Assembly: GCA_028718125.1 (NCBI GenBank)
Contig: JAQUMN010000036.1
Span: 1 to 37,631, forward strand
Direction of reading: 5' to 3'
DNA from: Kiritimatiellia bacterium
GTDB lineage: Bacteria; Verrucomicrobiota; Kiritimatiellia; JAAZAB01
Length of the DNA: 37,631 nucleotides
The notes below the pieces were generated by a model. It made no database searches, had not been told where the DNA came from, and was given only the letters and a program-made list of their open reading frames with translations. Below are positions 23,801 to 33,200 of the stretch, piece by piece; the first letter of the stretch is position 1; every line of letters starts with the position of its first letter. Made by a program: the position numbers and the translations under genes.

Positions 23801-24270
23801 CACAACTCCTAAAAGCGTGCGGACTTGAGCCCGGCGATGGCGGTTGGCAGAAGCTGAGAGGAATTGCCGCGAAATTGGAATCCCGCGAGAATGATCCTCT
23901 GGTTCTCCAATTCCTTCGCCGAATCGTACAGACCAGTTGTGACAAAGAAGGGGTGCTATCCATTCTGGCGCTCGTTGTAAATCGTCCGCCGGCAAACTGG
24001 CTGGATGCTGATGTCGAACGGTTTCCTGGACTAGCAAAGGCGCTTGGTGATCCCATCAAGAGGGCCATGGTGCGTGCAGGCTTTACCAGCGAATCACATG
24101 ATGCCATGGCGGCTCTTGCGCCAGATCAGCGCGAGCGGGCCAAGTCTCTGGCGCGGGAACTCGCCAAGAAACTTGATCCGTCACAACAACGTAATACACC
24201 TGAAATCGTACGGGCCGCCCTCCTGTTGCTTGTAGATGATCTGCCCAAGGGTACAGGAGGTAGAAAATGA
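20842..24270 (+). CDS. sspC: Large P-loop ATPase, SspC-like
   Basis: 1142 aa, GTG start inside the sspB stop. Walker A is GPYGVGKS (67-74); Walker B is LLFMIDELGK (Asp200-Glu201). The segment after Walker B (KLFEFA, then VFVLQELAEQ and FLGFLHQSFEEYGQ) is mirrored in the second ATPase at 36562, so the two are paralogues. The remaining 750 residues are helical and unrecognised. In the Ssp system SspC is the ATPase that works with SspB and SspD in modifying DNA. No nuclease or methylase motif is seen. Assignment is by position and P-loop class rather than close sequence recall. Confidence 0.78.
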   Translation: MSSSERKLSECIEIRRQFLRSVNLEKDYQNNSQNGDYIITPTARQILRRVAEGLTERSTYRAWTITGPYGVGKSAFAVFLTKVLCRGVTGSDAAHRHLSEVDQPLATALAQKTSNGKGLLPVAITARRAPASLCLAEGIRDSAGQIKASLSRPIISECQSLIKDVRKGTVADSRRIVSLLSQFATAASNSGHSGLLFMIDELGKLFEFAARMPQKADVFVLQELAEQSCRSGAFPTLFLGFLHQSFEEYGQHLDSSTRKEWAKIHGRFEDVVFLEPPDQVVRMVAAAIKWTGAPMSVDALKQVSHVAKICADNGVCPLGMRKSEFEEICQQTYPLHPTTLVALPFIFRKFAQNERSLFSYLSSLEPGGFQDYLRAHCLLHDKPAFLRLGQLFDYFTINFGSGLFRQPQARRWMEAADVLDRKENLTALHGDLIKTIGVLGALGEFSPLSATETMIAVSLGDTAKMPADLAEGIQFLGQQSILTHRRFNKTYRIWEGSDVDIEERVAEGERQLRGTIKLATSIQQYLESRPIVARRHSFQTGSLRYFSTAYLDDPANAPNHLSPAKGAAGQVLVCLSPSPSALQAFRDLAASADPERRDIVFAIPQQFREIQSAVAELAALRWAWDNTQELRDDRVARREIALRISESEHFLRRTLNALLDPREEPLGSECLWYWTGKLQPMHSRVDVSHLLSTICDSVYDKTPHVRNELVIRRALSSAAAAARRDLIERMLIHSEAPSLGIEGYPPERSIYESVLKDTGIHVETSGGKWTFVDPPERKRHGMCHVWEHLRTIIFEAEGDPCQVNTVFGILADPPYGVMDGIHPVLLCAFMMAHRDETTLYREGTFIPDPSVADFEILMRRPELFAVGGIRLAGARAAVVERLAKGLGAAPATVPVVRAMFKMVKGLPEFAWSTKQLSDNTVRMREAFQKAKSPERFLFNDLPTALGLAPFPEAKPEKSDIEVFFTALNGALNEWSGIAASTYAEAEAQLLKACGLEPGDGGWQKLRGIAAKLESRENDPLVLQFLRRIVQTSCDKEGVLSILALVVNRPPANWLDADVERFPGLAKALGDPIKRAMVRAGFTSESHDAMAALAPDQRERAKSLARELAKKLDPSQQRNTPEIVRAALLLLVDDLPKGTGGRK

Positions 24271-25103
24271 CTGTGAAGAAACCCATCCAACCCAGCTTCG
24301 ACGAGAAGTCATGTCGCCACATTCTTTCTCTTTCAGGAGGCAAGGATAGTACCGCGCTGGCTCTCTACATGAGGGACCGAGTCCCGAATTTGGAATACGT
24401 GTTTTGCGATACGGAGAAGGAACTCAAGGAGACCTACAACTACCTTGAGAAGTTGGAAGTTCACTTGGGAAAGGCGATTCAACGTATTCGTCCGGACATT
24501 GGTTTTGACGATTTGCTAGAGCAAAGGCGAAACTTCCTTCCTTCGCCTCAGGTGCGTTGGTGCACTGAGTACCTGAAGATTAGACCTTTTGAGAGATTCA
24601 TAGGGACCGATCAGGTTGTGATGTACGTTGGTATTCGTGCCGATGAACCGCACAGAAAAGGGTACATTTCGACGAAGCCCAACATTCATGCTCGATTGCC
24701 ATTTGTCGAAGATGGTCTCCGCCTTAAGGACGTCATGCGAATTCTTGAAGACAGCAAGCTGGGTATTCCCGAATACTACAAATGGCGTTCACGATCAGGT
24801 TGCTTCTTCTGTTTCTACCAGCAACGGCGTGAATGGGTGGGCTTGCTGGAGACACATCCAGGACTTTTCAAAAAGGCCATGAAGTATGAACGCAAGGATC
24901 CTGTTACGGGAGAGATGTATACTTGGGTCCAAGGAGAGAGTCTATCTGAGCTGGCTGATCCCAAGAGGGTTGCCCAGATAAAGGCAGACTATGAGAAACG
25001 TCGGGCAAGCGAACCATCTGTTTTAAAGGAAGCTTCTCTTCTTTCTGTTTTCGAGATGCAGTGCTCGGGCGAACGTGCGGGGTGTGTCATATGCCATCTA
25101 TAG
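24267..25103 (+). CDS. sspD: PAPS-reductase/PP-loop sulfurtransferase, SspD/DndC-like
   Basis: 278 aa, with GGAGG before the ATG. The PP-loop SGGKDS is at 23-28, the ATP-pyrophosphatase signature of DndC/SspD. Cysteines expected to hold an iron-sulfur cluster are Cys99 (RWCTEYLK), Cys179 and Cys182 (GCFFC); a second CxxC (Cys273, Cys276) lies at the extreme C-terminus. CTEYLKIRPFERF is the usual sequence after the first cysteine. The protein would take sulfur from the cysteine desulfurase encoded next and adenylate the DNA phosphate for sulfur exchange (family knowledge). DndC is usually longer, so the length fits SspD better. Confidence 0.88.
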   Translation: MTVKKPIQPSFDEKSCRHILSLSGGKDSTALALYMRDRVPNLEYVFCDTEKELKETYNYLEKLEVHLGKAIQRIRPDIGFDDLLEQRRNFLPSPQVRWCTEYLKIRPFERFIGTDQVVMYVGIRADEPHRKGYISTKPNIHARLPFVEDGLRLKDVMRILEDSKLGIPEYYKWRSRSGCFFCFYQQRREWVGLLETHPGLFKKAMKYERKDPVTGEMYTWVQGESLSELADPKRVAQIKADYEKRRASEPSVLKEASLLSVFEMQCSGERAGCVICHL

Positions 25104-25109
25104 TAGCCA

Positions 25110-26294
25110 ATGGAGACCGTAGCTGAGATGACGACGAGCGTTATATACCTTGATAACAATGCTACAACTCAATGCGCCCCTGAAGTTGTCGACGCAATGT
25201 GTCCTTTCTTTGCAGGGAACTTCGGAAATGCATCAAGTCCTCACTTTCTTGGAAGGGAAGCTGCGCGTGCGGTCGCGGTAGCACGAGAGCGTATTGCGGA
25301 CAGCGTTGGCTGTGACGCGTCGGATGTTCTCTTTACGAGTGGCGCTACGGAGTCGAACAATCTGGTCATTTTTAGCGCTGCTCAAATGAGTACGGGGCGT
25401 CGCAAGATCGTGACGTCGGCCATCGAACACAAGTCCGTCCTCGGGCCATGCGAAGCGCTTGAAACCAAGGGGTTCGATGTTGTCAGGCTTCCTGTTCAGA
25501 AGGACGGTCAACTTGATTTGGGCACTGTTCAACGTGCAGTTGATTCGGAGACCGTTCTGGTTTCGATCCAAGGCGCAAACAACGAGATAGGCGTCCTTCA
25601 GCCGGTGAAGGCTGTGGCTGATATAGCACACGCCGCAGGTGCCGCTTTTCACTGCGACGCGGCGCAACTACTGGGGAAGATCCCCGTCTCAATCGATAAC
25701 CTTGGCGCTGATTTTGTTTCATTCAGCTCACACAAGGCATATGGGCCAAAGGGGCTGGGCTTTCTGGTCATACACAATCATGTGAGAGATGTCGTTGTAT
25801 CTCCTCTCATGTTTGGGGGTGGACAAGAGAATGGATTTCGGCCAGGCACTCTGAATGTGCCTGGAATCGTTGGCACAGGTGTCGCATGCCACCTGCTTAC
25901 TGAACGCATCGAGACAGAAATGCTGGAAATAGATCGGCTCAGAGGCCAATTGGAAGACGGCATTAGAACTATAGCATCTGATGCCCGAATAGTGGGAAGT
26001 GAAAGCCCGCGACTGCCCGGTACACTGAGCGTGATGTTCCCAGGCGTTCCGGCGGAACTACTGATTGCGAGAACCCCAACTGTCTGCATGAGCATGGGAT
26101 CAGCATGCACTTCTGGTACAGTGTCCCCATCGCATGTCCTGCTGGCGCTCGGAATGACCCGCGACGATGCTCGTTGTGTGATTAGACTCTCGCTTGGACG
26201 CTACAATACAGACGATGATGTTCAGGGCGCTTTGAGGGCCATTAGTGCTACGTTACGCGACATCTCAACGGGTGAGATGCCGGTACGGGAGTAG
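25110..26294 (+). CDS. sspA: Cysteine desulfurase, SspA/DndA-like
   Basis: 394 aa, PLP-dependent class V aminotransferase fold of the IscS/NifS type. VIYLDNNATT at 11-20; PLP lysine Lys209 in SFSSHKAYGPKG; substrate-persulfide Cys333 in GSACTSGTVSPSHVL; RPGTLNVPGIVG is also conserved. It releases sulfur from L-cysteine as a persulfide for SspD. The start could be the ATG at 25110 or the in-frame ATG at 25128, closer to the core. The IscS housekeeping alternative is unlikely because the gene sits inside the sulfur-modification operon and no iscU follows. Confidence 0.93.
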   Translation: METVAEMTTSVIYLDNNATTQCAPEVVDAMCPFFAGNFGNASSPHFLGREAARAVAVARERIADSVGCDASDVLFTSGATESNNLVIFSAAQMSTGRRKIVTSAIEHKSVLGPCEALETKGFDVVRLPVQKDGQLDLGTVQRAVDSETVLVSIQGANNEIGVLQPVKAVADIAHAAGAAFHCDAAQLLGKIPVSIDNLGADFVSFSSHKAYGPKGLGFLVIHNHVRDVVVSPLMFGGGQENGFRPGTLNVPGIVGTGVACHLLTERIETEMLEIDRLRGQLEDGIRTIASDARIVGSESPRLPGTLSVMFPGVPAELLIARTPTVCMSMGSACTSGTVSPSHVLLALGMTRDDARCVIRLSLGRYNTDDDVQGALRAISATLRDISTGEMPVRE

Positions 26295-26331
26295 GACAGA
26301 ACGACGGTCTTTGCGGGAAGGAGGAGGCTTC

Positions 26332-28635
26332 ATGAGTCTTATGGAAGAATTGAAAAGCTTGGGGCGACCAGGCCCCGGGTTCAAGCCCCACAAACAGTTG
26401 CTCCTCTTAGCAGTGGTTCAATTGATTCGAGGGAAAAGAATAGAGGGCAATCGTGTCTACTTTGACGAGCAATTGAAAACGGCATTCAAGAAACTCCTCA
26501 GTGAACAAGGATCCATTGAAGATCGAGACCGTCCGTACAATCCTTTCTTTCATCTTGGATCGTCGTCGTTCTGGAAATTGGTGCCCAATCCAGGACGCGA
26601 AGCCGATTTGCTCAAGACGCACAGCATTGCCGGGCCATCCATGCTCAGCGATCTCGTTCAGTACGCAGAATTAAGCGCTTCCTTTCTTGATGCTTTACGC
26701 GATGATAAATCGCAAGTTGCCATGGAAGCCTTCCTTCTGAAATGTATAACTGCTGGCTACGAAGATAAGGTCCGTTCTGGTCAGTCGGTGTCCGGAGATG
26801 AACGGATCTCACTTCAGCGTCTTGTGTTTACATCGACAGAGACTGCCGAGAGAAATCCATTTGTCGAGTACCTCAACTCCCTTCAAAGACTTAACGCCAG
26901 TAATGAGAACGCGCTGGCTGAGTATCAAGCATGCAATCCTTTCTTTGCCCAGATTCACGTTCGACATCCACTCACGCAGACCATTGTCGCTGAATTGCAA
27001 AAGCACGATGGCAGGCAAATCATTCTGACGGGGCACGCCGGAGACGGCAAGTCAACGATTGCTCTCGGCGTCTATAAGCAGTTAGCAAGACTTCCAGAAG
27101 ACCAACCGTTGGCTCGTCAACTAAAGCCACGAGAAGACATAGCTAAGACAAACATATCCATCATCAAGGATCTGAGCGAGCGACGGCGCGAAGAGGATGT
27201 TGCGTTCATGAAGGAAGTCTGTGGGTTCAAGCGGAACTTCCTGATTGTCTCGAACACAGGCGCGCTTCTGGATCTTTTCCGTAGCCAGGCGTCCTCGTTC
27301 GACATGTCATCGGTGCAGATGGAGAGCAAGATCCTTACTGCTATTACCGACGAAACAGGCCAATATGAGCTAGTCCTTGGCAACAGTCGTTTTCTTGTCA
27401 TTAACCTTGCTCGCATCGATAATCTCAGTCTTGCTCGTGCGATTCTCGCCCGCATGGTTGATCCCGCGCGCTGGGCGAGTTGCGCCGATTTACCATGCCG
27501 GGCCAACTGCCCAATTTGCTTGAACGTGGATCTCATCAACCATCGGCGAGACATCGTGTTCGAACGTCTGTTTCTTGCCTATCGCCGTATGTATGAATAT
27601 GGAACTAGGTTGACCCTGCGACAAATCACAGAACACTTGTCGTATCTGATTACTTCCGGCCTGGAGGAAATCGATCTGGCTGAGATGCGGCAGCAACAGG
27701 TGACGCCTCTGCGTGCGGAGTTCATGTTCTTCAATCGCTTCTTTGGCGACAACGGCAAGGCCGATCATGCAGCGGCGCTACAAATGCGCGCAGTGCATGA
27801 GGTGCGCCGACAGGGTTTTGGAGAGCGCCCCTGTCCAACTTGGGAACGTAAACTCTGGCTAAAACTCCGGGATAGGAATTTCCAGTTGGGAGTGCCGGAC
27901 TGTGATTCCGAGTTCGATATCCTCAGAGAGCATGGGTCGGGCCCCGGTAATGACAACCAGCCAGGCCTTACCCCCGACCAAGCACGGGAACAAGTCCGTC
28001 GAATGCTCTACTTCCTCTATGCTTTCGACAAGGACGATCGGTCGTATTTGATGCAATTTCTCAATTCGCCGACTATTCTCCGTTGGCAAGACTGGCAGCA
28101 ACAGGATGGGCAGCTTGACGGCATCGAGAAGGACAGGTTAGAGCAACGCATTTATCATGTCCTTCAGGAGCATTTTACAGGCGTTCGACTCCCAGAAGGA
28201 TCCCGAGGACATGATCGTCGGCTCTACATCACGCTGAGTCGCGGGAAGAGCGAGATCCGACAAAGCGCCCAGGTAGTGGTGGCGCAAGTTGACTGGAGTA
28301 GTGAAATTGACCTGAAACTTGTTTCCCACATGAATGCCGCCGGCGGAACACGTACGGACCTGGAGTTGAGCGGAGCTGGACGAATCAAAGGTGCTAGGCT
28401 TGTTCTCTCGTTACCCTTTCTGGACTACGTCCTGATGCGCCATTTTGGTGAAGTTGGTGAAACTCTCCAAGCCGCCTACGTGGAACGGCTGGAAAGGTTC
28501 AAATCTCAGGTACAGGACATGGCAAGGGAGACTCGCGCACACGTTATGCTCGTTCGACTCAAGACGGATCACACGTTTCGCCGACAGCAGTACACAGTTC
28601 GAGAAGGCAGACTGGAGGTGAACGATGTCCTTTGA
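26332..28635 (+). CDS. DptF-like restriction ATPase with N-terminal sulfur-binding-like domain
   Basis: 767 aa from the ATG at 26332 behind GGAAGGAGGAGG; the frame stays open upstream. Residues 15-85 (KPHKQLLLLAVVQLI, then NPFFHLGSSSFWKL) resemble the DNA sulfur-binding domain of phosphorothioate-dependent McrA-type nucleases (HKPLLLL and YPFWRL in those proteins). The central part is a P-loop NTPase with Walker A GHAGDGKS (234-241), the GDGKS form seen in DptF. Four cysteines (384, 389, 393, 396; CPIC) probably bind zinc. It is followed by a 540-aa gene and a DptH-like gene, the dptFGH order. The fusion is uncommon and should be tested; the DptF assignment rests on motifs and order. Confidence 0.7.
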   Translation: MSLMEELKSLGRPGPGFKPHKQLLLLAVVQLIRGKRIEGNRVYFDEQLKTAFKKLLSEQGSIEDRDRPYNPFFHLGSSSFWKLVPNPGREADLLKTHSIAGPSMLSDLVQYAELSASFLDALRDDKSQVAMEAFLLKCITAGYEDKVRSGQSVSGDERISLQRLVFTSTETAERNPFVEYLNSLQRLNASNENALAEYQACNPFFAQIHVRHPLTQTIVAELQKHDGRQIILTGHAGDGKSTIALGVYKQLARLPEDQPLARQLKPREDIAKTNISIIKDLSERRREEDVAFMKEVCGFKRNFLIVSNTGALLDLFRSQASSFDMSSVQMESKILTAITDETGQYELVLGNSRFLVINLARIDNLSLARAILARMVDPARWASCADLPCRANCPICLNVDLINHRRDIVFERLFLAYRRMYEYGTRLTLRQITEHLSYLITSGLEEIDLAEMRQQQVTPLRAEFMFFNRFFGDNGKADHAAALQMRAVHEVRRQGFGERPCPTWERKLWLKLRDRNFQLGVPDCDSEFDILREHGSGPGNDNQPGLTPDQAREQVRRMLYFLYAFDKDDRSYLMQFLNSPTILRWQDWQQQDGQLDGIEKDRLEQRIYHVLQEHFTGVRLPEGSRGHDRRLYITLSRGKSEIRQSAQVVVAQVDWSSEIDLKLVSHMNAAGGTRTDLELSGAGRIKGARLVLSLPFLDYVLMRHFGEVGETLQAAYVERLERFKSQVQDMARETRAHVMLVRLKTDHTFRRQQYTVREGRLEVNDVL

Positions 28636-30247
28636 TACTTTTCCGATGGTCAGCGACGCAGACAAAGAATCAAATCCCGCTATACAGTTGTTCGGCAAGC
28701 GACTGTTTAACGATCAATCGCCTATCGAGTTTCTTGTAGAACTCTTGCTAATCGTGACGTCATCCAAACGGATAGGCCGCGCAACTACTGACTTCACGAC
28801 TCCGTTACCTTCGCCAAAGGACCTTTCGAAGTGGCAAGTCACGGAAGAACTGATGTATTCGCCAAAGGCACGTCTCAATCTCAAGTTATTCGCCTTTATC
28901 GGGGCTTCCAGGTTGGATTCCAGGCATCAGACTCACAGGGAACACTACAAAGATATGGTTCAAGGATTGCGCGATAAGATCCGTGTCGCTGAAGCGGGAG
29001 GCGAGAATGATGTTTTGAGAACTCTCCAGAATCTATTTCTCGGATTTCAAGGCGCAGGATTTGGCCGTACATGGTGTGCCCAGAGTTTCATGCCTGTTTG
29101 TAAGGGTCTTCTGGCCGGAGAGACCATTTGGAATGAAACAGCCGCCCGCCGTGAGCCCCCATCTGACTGGGACGACGTACTGAGTCGGTTGCAAATCTAC
29201 TTCACCATGAATAAGCATCGTTTCCTTGCCCGTGGAGGTGAAGTCCTTTACTTACAGATGTGCATAGCTTTGAAGCAAAAGGCAAAAGAGATTCGGGAAT
29301 GGGCAGAAAGCAGCGGAATTTGTCTTGAGCCGAAGGAAGCTGATCCTGTCTATCTGCACGAAGAACTCCAACGTGAATTGGATAATCTCATGGGCCACTG
29401 TCCGCAAACGGTTACCGACATAGCCGAGTTCCTGGACAGCGGCGTAGAATCAGAAACATCCAGAACGACAGACTACACTGGAACCGACCCTCGGCTTGTC
29501 GCTGCAGGCTACTGTCCTGCTGATACTTGGCGGGAGGGCTATCTTTTTGCCGTTGACCTGCTTCGTCTTTGCCAAGCCGACTTGGACGTAATCGAAAGAC
29601 TGCAACTTCTTGAAACCGCTTGCGCCATGCAGGTGCTACGTAATCTTGCGGCGCAAAGCATCCGACATTGCCCAACGGAACACCAGACCACGTGGCCAGG
29701 GTACCGCCTAGCAGTTTCCGCCCCCGACGAGCGTAATTCCGCGGTCAAGAGGATTTCACGTCACACAGCCAAGATGGTTGAGAAACTCATCTATCGTGCC
29801 ATTCGATGCGATGACGTGGAATTGCCGACTGACCAGGCAGAACGGGAGAAGATCCTCAAAGAGGCGGATAAACGCTATGCCGGGAAGCTGTTCGTAGGTC
29901 TGGCAAAGCGAATCGGCCTGCTTGTTCCGCGGCGCGGGGCGGGAGTGCGCTTCACTCTCAACGAGCAATTGTTGCGATTGCTGGTGGTGACGACCGTGCC
30001 AATTGGCGGCCGCTTGACTTATGATCGTTTCAAGGAGCTTGTCGAGGCGAGGCATGGATTGGTTTTCGATGGCGATGGCTTCACACGTGCAAGCTCCTGG
30101 GTGGACGGATCTGACCAGCCGGTTGTCGGCAGCGGCATCGACACATGGCTCCAAGACATGCTTGATGCTGCAGGACTTCTTATCCACTTATCTGACTCGT
30201 GTGCACTGGTAGTGAATCCAGCCGCGAAGAAAGGGGTTGAATCATGA
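28625..30247 (+). CDS. Uncharacterised protein in the DptG position
   Basis: 540 aa, overlapping the ATPase before it by 11 bp and the DptH-like gene by 4 bp. I do not recognise it from sequence. Visible parts: a helical N-terminal half with FGRTWCAQSFMPVCKGLLAGETIWN (about 140-164), a middle segment with YLQMCIALKQKAKEIREW, and a C-terminal winged-helix-like region (RLTYDRFKELVEARHGLVFDGDG, about 460-482). There is no P-loop, nuclease motif, membrane segment or signal peptide. Position between DptF-like and DptH-like genes makes it a functional counterpart of DptG, but no homology is claimed. Confidence 0.7.
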   Translation: MSFDTFPMVSDADKESNPAIQLFGKRLFNDQSPIEFLVELLLIVTSSKRIGRATTDFTTPLPSPKDLSKWQVTEELMYSPKARLNLKLFAFIGASRLDSRHQTHREHYKDMVQGLRDKIRVAEAGGENDVLRTLQNLFLGFQGAGFGRTWCAQSFMPVCKGLLAGETIWNETAARREPPSDWDDVLSRLQIYFTMNKHRFLARGGEVLYLQMCIALKQKAKEIREWAESSGICLEPKEADPVYLHEELQRELDNLMGHCPQTVTDIAEFLDSGVESETSRTTDYTGTDPRLVAAGYCPADTWREGYLFAVDLLRLCQADLDVIERLQLLETACAMQVLRNLAAQSIRHCPTEHQTTWPGYRLAVSAPDERNSAVKRISRHTAKMVEKLIYRAIRCDDVELPTDQAEREKILKEADKRYAGKLFVGLAKRIGLLVPRRGAGVRFTLNEQLLRLLVVTTVPIGGRLTYDRFKELVEARHGLVFDGDGFTRASSWVDGSDQPVVGSGIDTWLQDMLDAAGLLIHLSDSCALVVNPAAKKGVES

Positions 30248-33200
30248 GCTATTTCGCAGACTCGGCATGGAGCTACCTTGCCAAGAAGATCAGCCACCTT
30301 CAGAAGGATGGAGCGGGAAATCGCCGGTTGTTGGTAATAGTGCCTGCTTTTCCGGAATCCACCACTCTGACGCTGGCAGAGACATTCGCCAACAGGTGTG
30401 CGGCAGATGCAACCCTCAATCTCACCGTAAAGATCGCCCAGGTGGTGTTTGAGCGCACGAAGTGGACAGATCACGGCATTGGAGAGGCCAAAAGACATAA
30501 CTGGGCTGATGATCGTGGGAGTCTGACTTACTGGCGCACAAACACTCCATTCATGCAGGACAAGACAAACCTTGTCGTCCTTTTTGGTGCGGACCGAATA
30601 ACGGATGCTGGTAGTCTTGAAGACTTCCACCATTGCGATCTGGGTACAATTTGGAATGTGGAAATGAAGGGGTCCTTCCAGTCGTGGATGGGTGAGAAGC
30701 TGAAGACTGTTGGCATAGCCGTTGCCGAACCTGCGGAATTACGTGAATTTGACCGGCTTCTAAAACCTCTAATAGAGCATGGCAGGGCCAATCTGCTCGG
30801 CATCAATGATTGGCTCCAGGAATTGGACCTCAACTCCGCTGACTCGGCGCGTGATGCCATGAAGATCATGCTTAGCCGATTCGGCACCTTCCATCTGCCC
30901 AAGTTCTCCGGATTTCCATTGGCAAAGCGAAAGGCCACATTGTCGCCTTATATCGAGAAGGCTAACGCATTCTTCTCGTACGGCATGTTTCTTGACTCCA
31001 AAGATCGCGATAAGGCAATACGCGCCATTGATCAACTTGCCGAAGCGGTTATTGCCGGTCAGGAGATTCCAATCATACTCGATGACCCGGAGATCATTGG
31101 CCCATATTCAGATGGCCAGACGTTTTTGCAGGGCCTGAAGAAATACGTTCAGGAGGAAGATCACGCCGAGCGAGATCGTCTGATGCAATGCGACTTTGTC
31201 ACTATCATAGACAAGATTCTCAAGTTCCGAAAGAAGACAGAGGAGAAAGAGAAGCCTGATAGTTTGCATAAACTCTCAGGTGGCCCGGTTGAAGTCGTCC
31301 TGCATGCGATGTGGCAGACGTTGCGAGAATTCGGCAAGGACAAGCGTTACACAGATGCGCAGGTCCAGCGAATCGATATTGTTGCCAATCGGTTTAAGCA
31401 CGACTACGACAGCGCTGATGACGCGGACGGGGTTGACGCAACGGCAGACCGCACTGAACTGGCGAAGCAATATCTTCGGCGTTTGCTGGGCGGTGTTGAC
31501 AAGTTGCTGGCTGAACGGACGAGTCTGCCGGGGCAAGACGGAGAGAACATCCCGATGTCGAGCAACTTGGCGGATCAGGACATTCCCTGCACGTACGCCA
31601 AAACGGCAGAACCTCAACTGGAGTTTTCCGTAGCACTGACGTATGACGTAGCGGAAGACCCGTATCGCCGAAGGTTTGCCTGGCGATTGCCGGACATCCA
31701 GTCCTATCGATTGGCAGAATCACTGGTTCATTGGGCAAAGGATGCGTTGGATGCGGACTCGTTGACTTGGAAATTACCCGCTTTTCACCTTCCGTATTAC
31801 GAGGAACTGCTACGCGCCACCGACGACGAAGAAACTCACCGCGTGATGCTGCATTGTGTTCGCGAAGCGCGCCCTGACGAATCAAGAATGACGAACTTGC
31901 TGGGGCGTGAATGGCTGACTGGCAATGATATCCTGCTGGTGCCGCTCAGAACACTCGCGGAGAAATACTCCCTGTTTCTGGCTGCTGCATATGAGAATGG
32001 ATTACACAGCGCGCTATTCAGTGATAAGTGGGCGCAATTGAGGCAGGCATATACAGCGGCATCACAGATTGTGGTTCAGGATCCCAGCGGGCCGGAGTCT
32101 CAGATGGCCGGAATGCTTCTGCGTGTGTTCTTGGTTGTTCAGCGGCGCCCGGCTCAACTTGGTGCGGCTTGGGCTACGGACCCATTTGAACGCTCGGGCG
32201 TCGCCACAGTGCTGCATCCAGCTACTTTGGAGATGCTGGAGGCCCATGTGCTCTTTCTGTTCTCCTGCTTCAATGCGGCGGGAGCTGCGGAGATTCGACG
32301 CGAAGAGCGACGCAAAGCGTTTGCGGAGAATATCTGGACCTCTTACGTTGACCTGGCTTCAATCCAATCCCCCATCGTCGGCTTACTATACAACGAAGAC
32401 CAAAACTTGGACGCCAATGTCCGTGGCGGCGGCCTTATTCACCGCATAGGGTCTCCAGAGGAACGTGAAGCAACCCTTTCGACGCGTCTTCTCGTCCGCT
32501 ATGACAATAGCAATGAAGATGAACAGGTGGCGGACGCTGAGATGTTCAGGGAAAGCCGCGAGTCCAAACTCTTATTCCGATTGATGACGGACTACTTCCG
32601 CCTCCATCCTCATGCGCGTGATGGACTCAATCTGGCTGTGTTTCGCAATCAGGACATTCAGCCCATTATCGCGGCCGTTCATCAGTACCTGAACAAGTTG
32701 GCTGACCAGAGAGATCCTCGCTACTACGTTCTGCCACCCGAGCGGCGCAAGCCGTATGCGATAGGCGTTACCATTTTCACGGAATCTGGCGATGACGTGG
32801 ATGTTGCACGGTGGATCGAACAATGGCAGGAAAGATGGGAAGCCGCAGAAACCGAGAACAAGTTCCAAGCCTATCGGCGATGCAGATTCTCGGTCGCCCA
32901 TCGTATCGTTGAGGCCCGTCAGCTTGGTTCTTTCCAGAGACTCATCAATGACAGTTTTCAAGCCGATATCGCCGTGCTGTACGATTTCATCGGCGCTGGC
33001 CAGGGCGGAAACCGATTTGTGGAAGTCGCCCCGTTTGACATAACGACCAGGACCCTAAAGTTCCCTATACTAGAGAAATCCTGCTGCGCGATTCGACATC
33101 CGACAGACAGTTTCAAACGATCAAGGGTTATCAGCAATCGTCAATTCATTCTTGGCACCTTGCATGCTGAAGTCATGCATCGACTCAAGAATCAAGGGGT

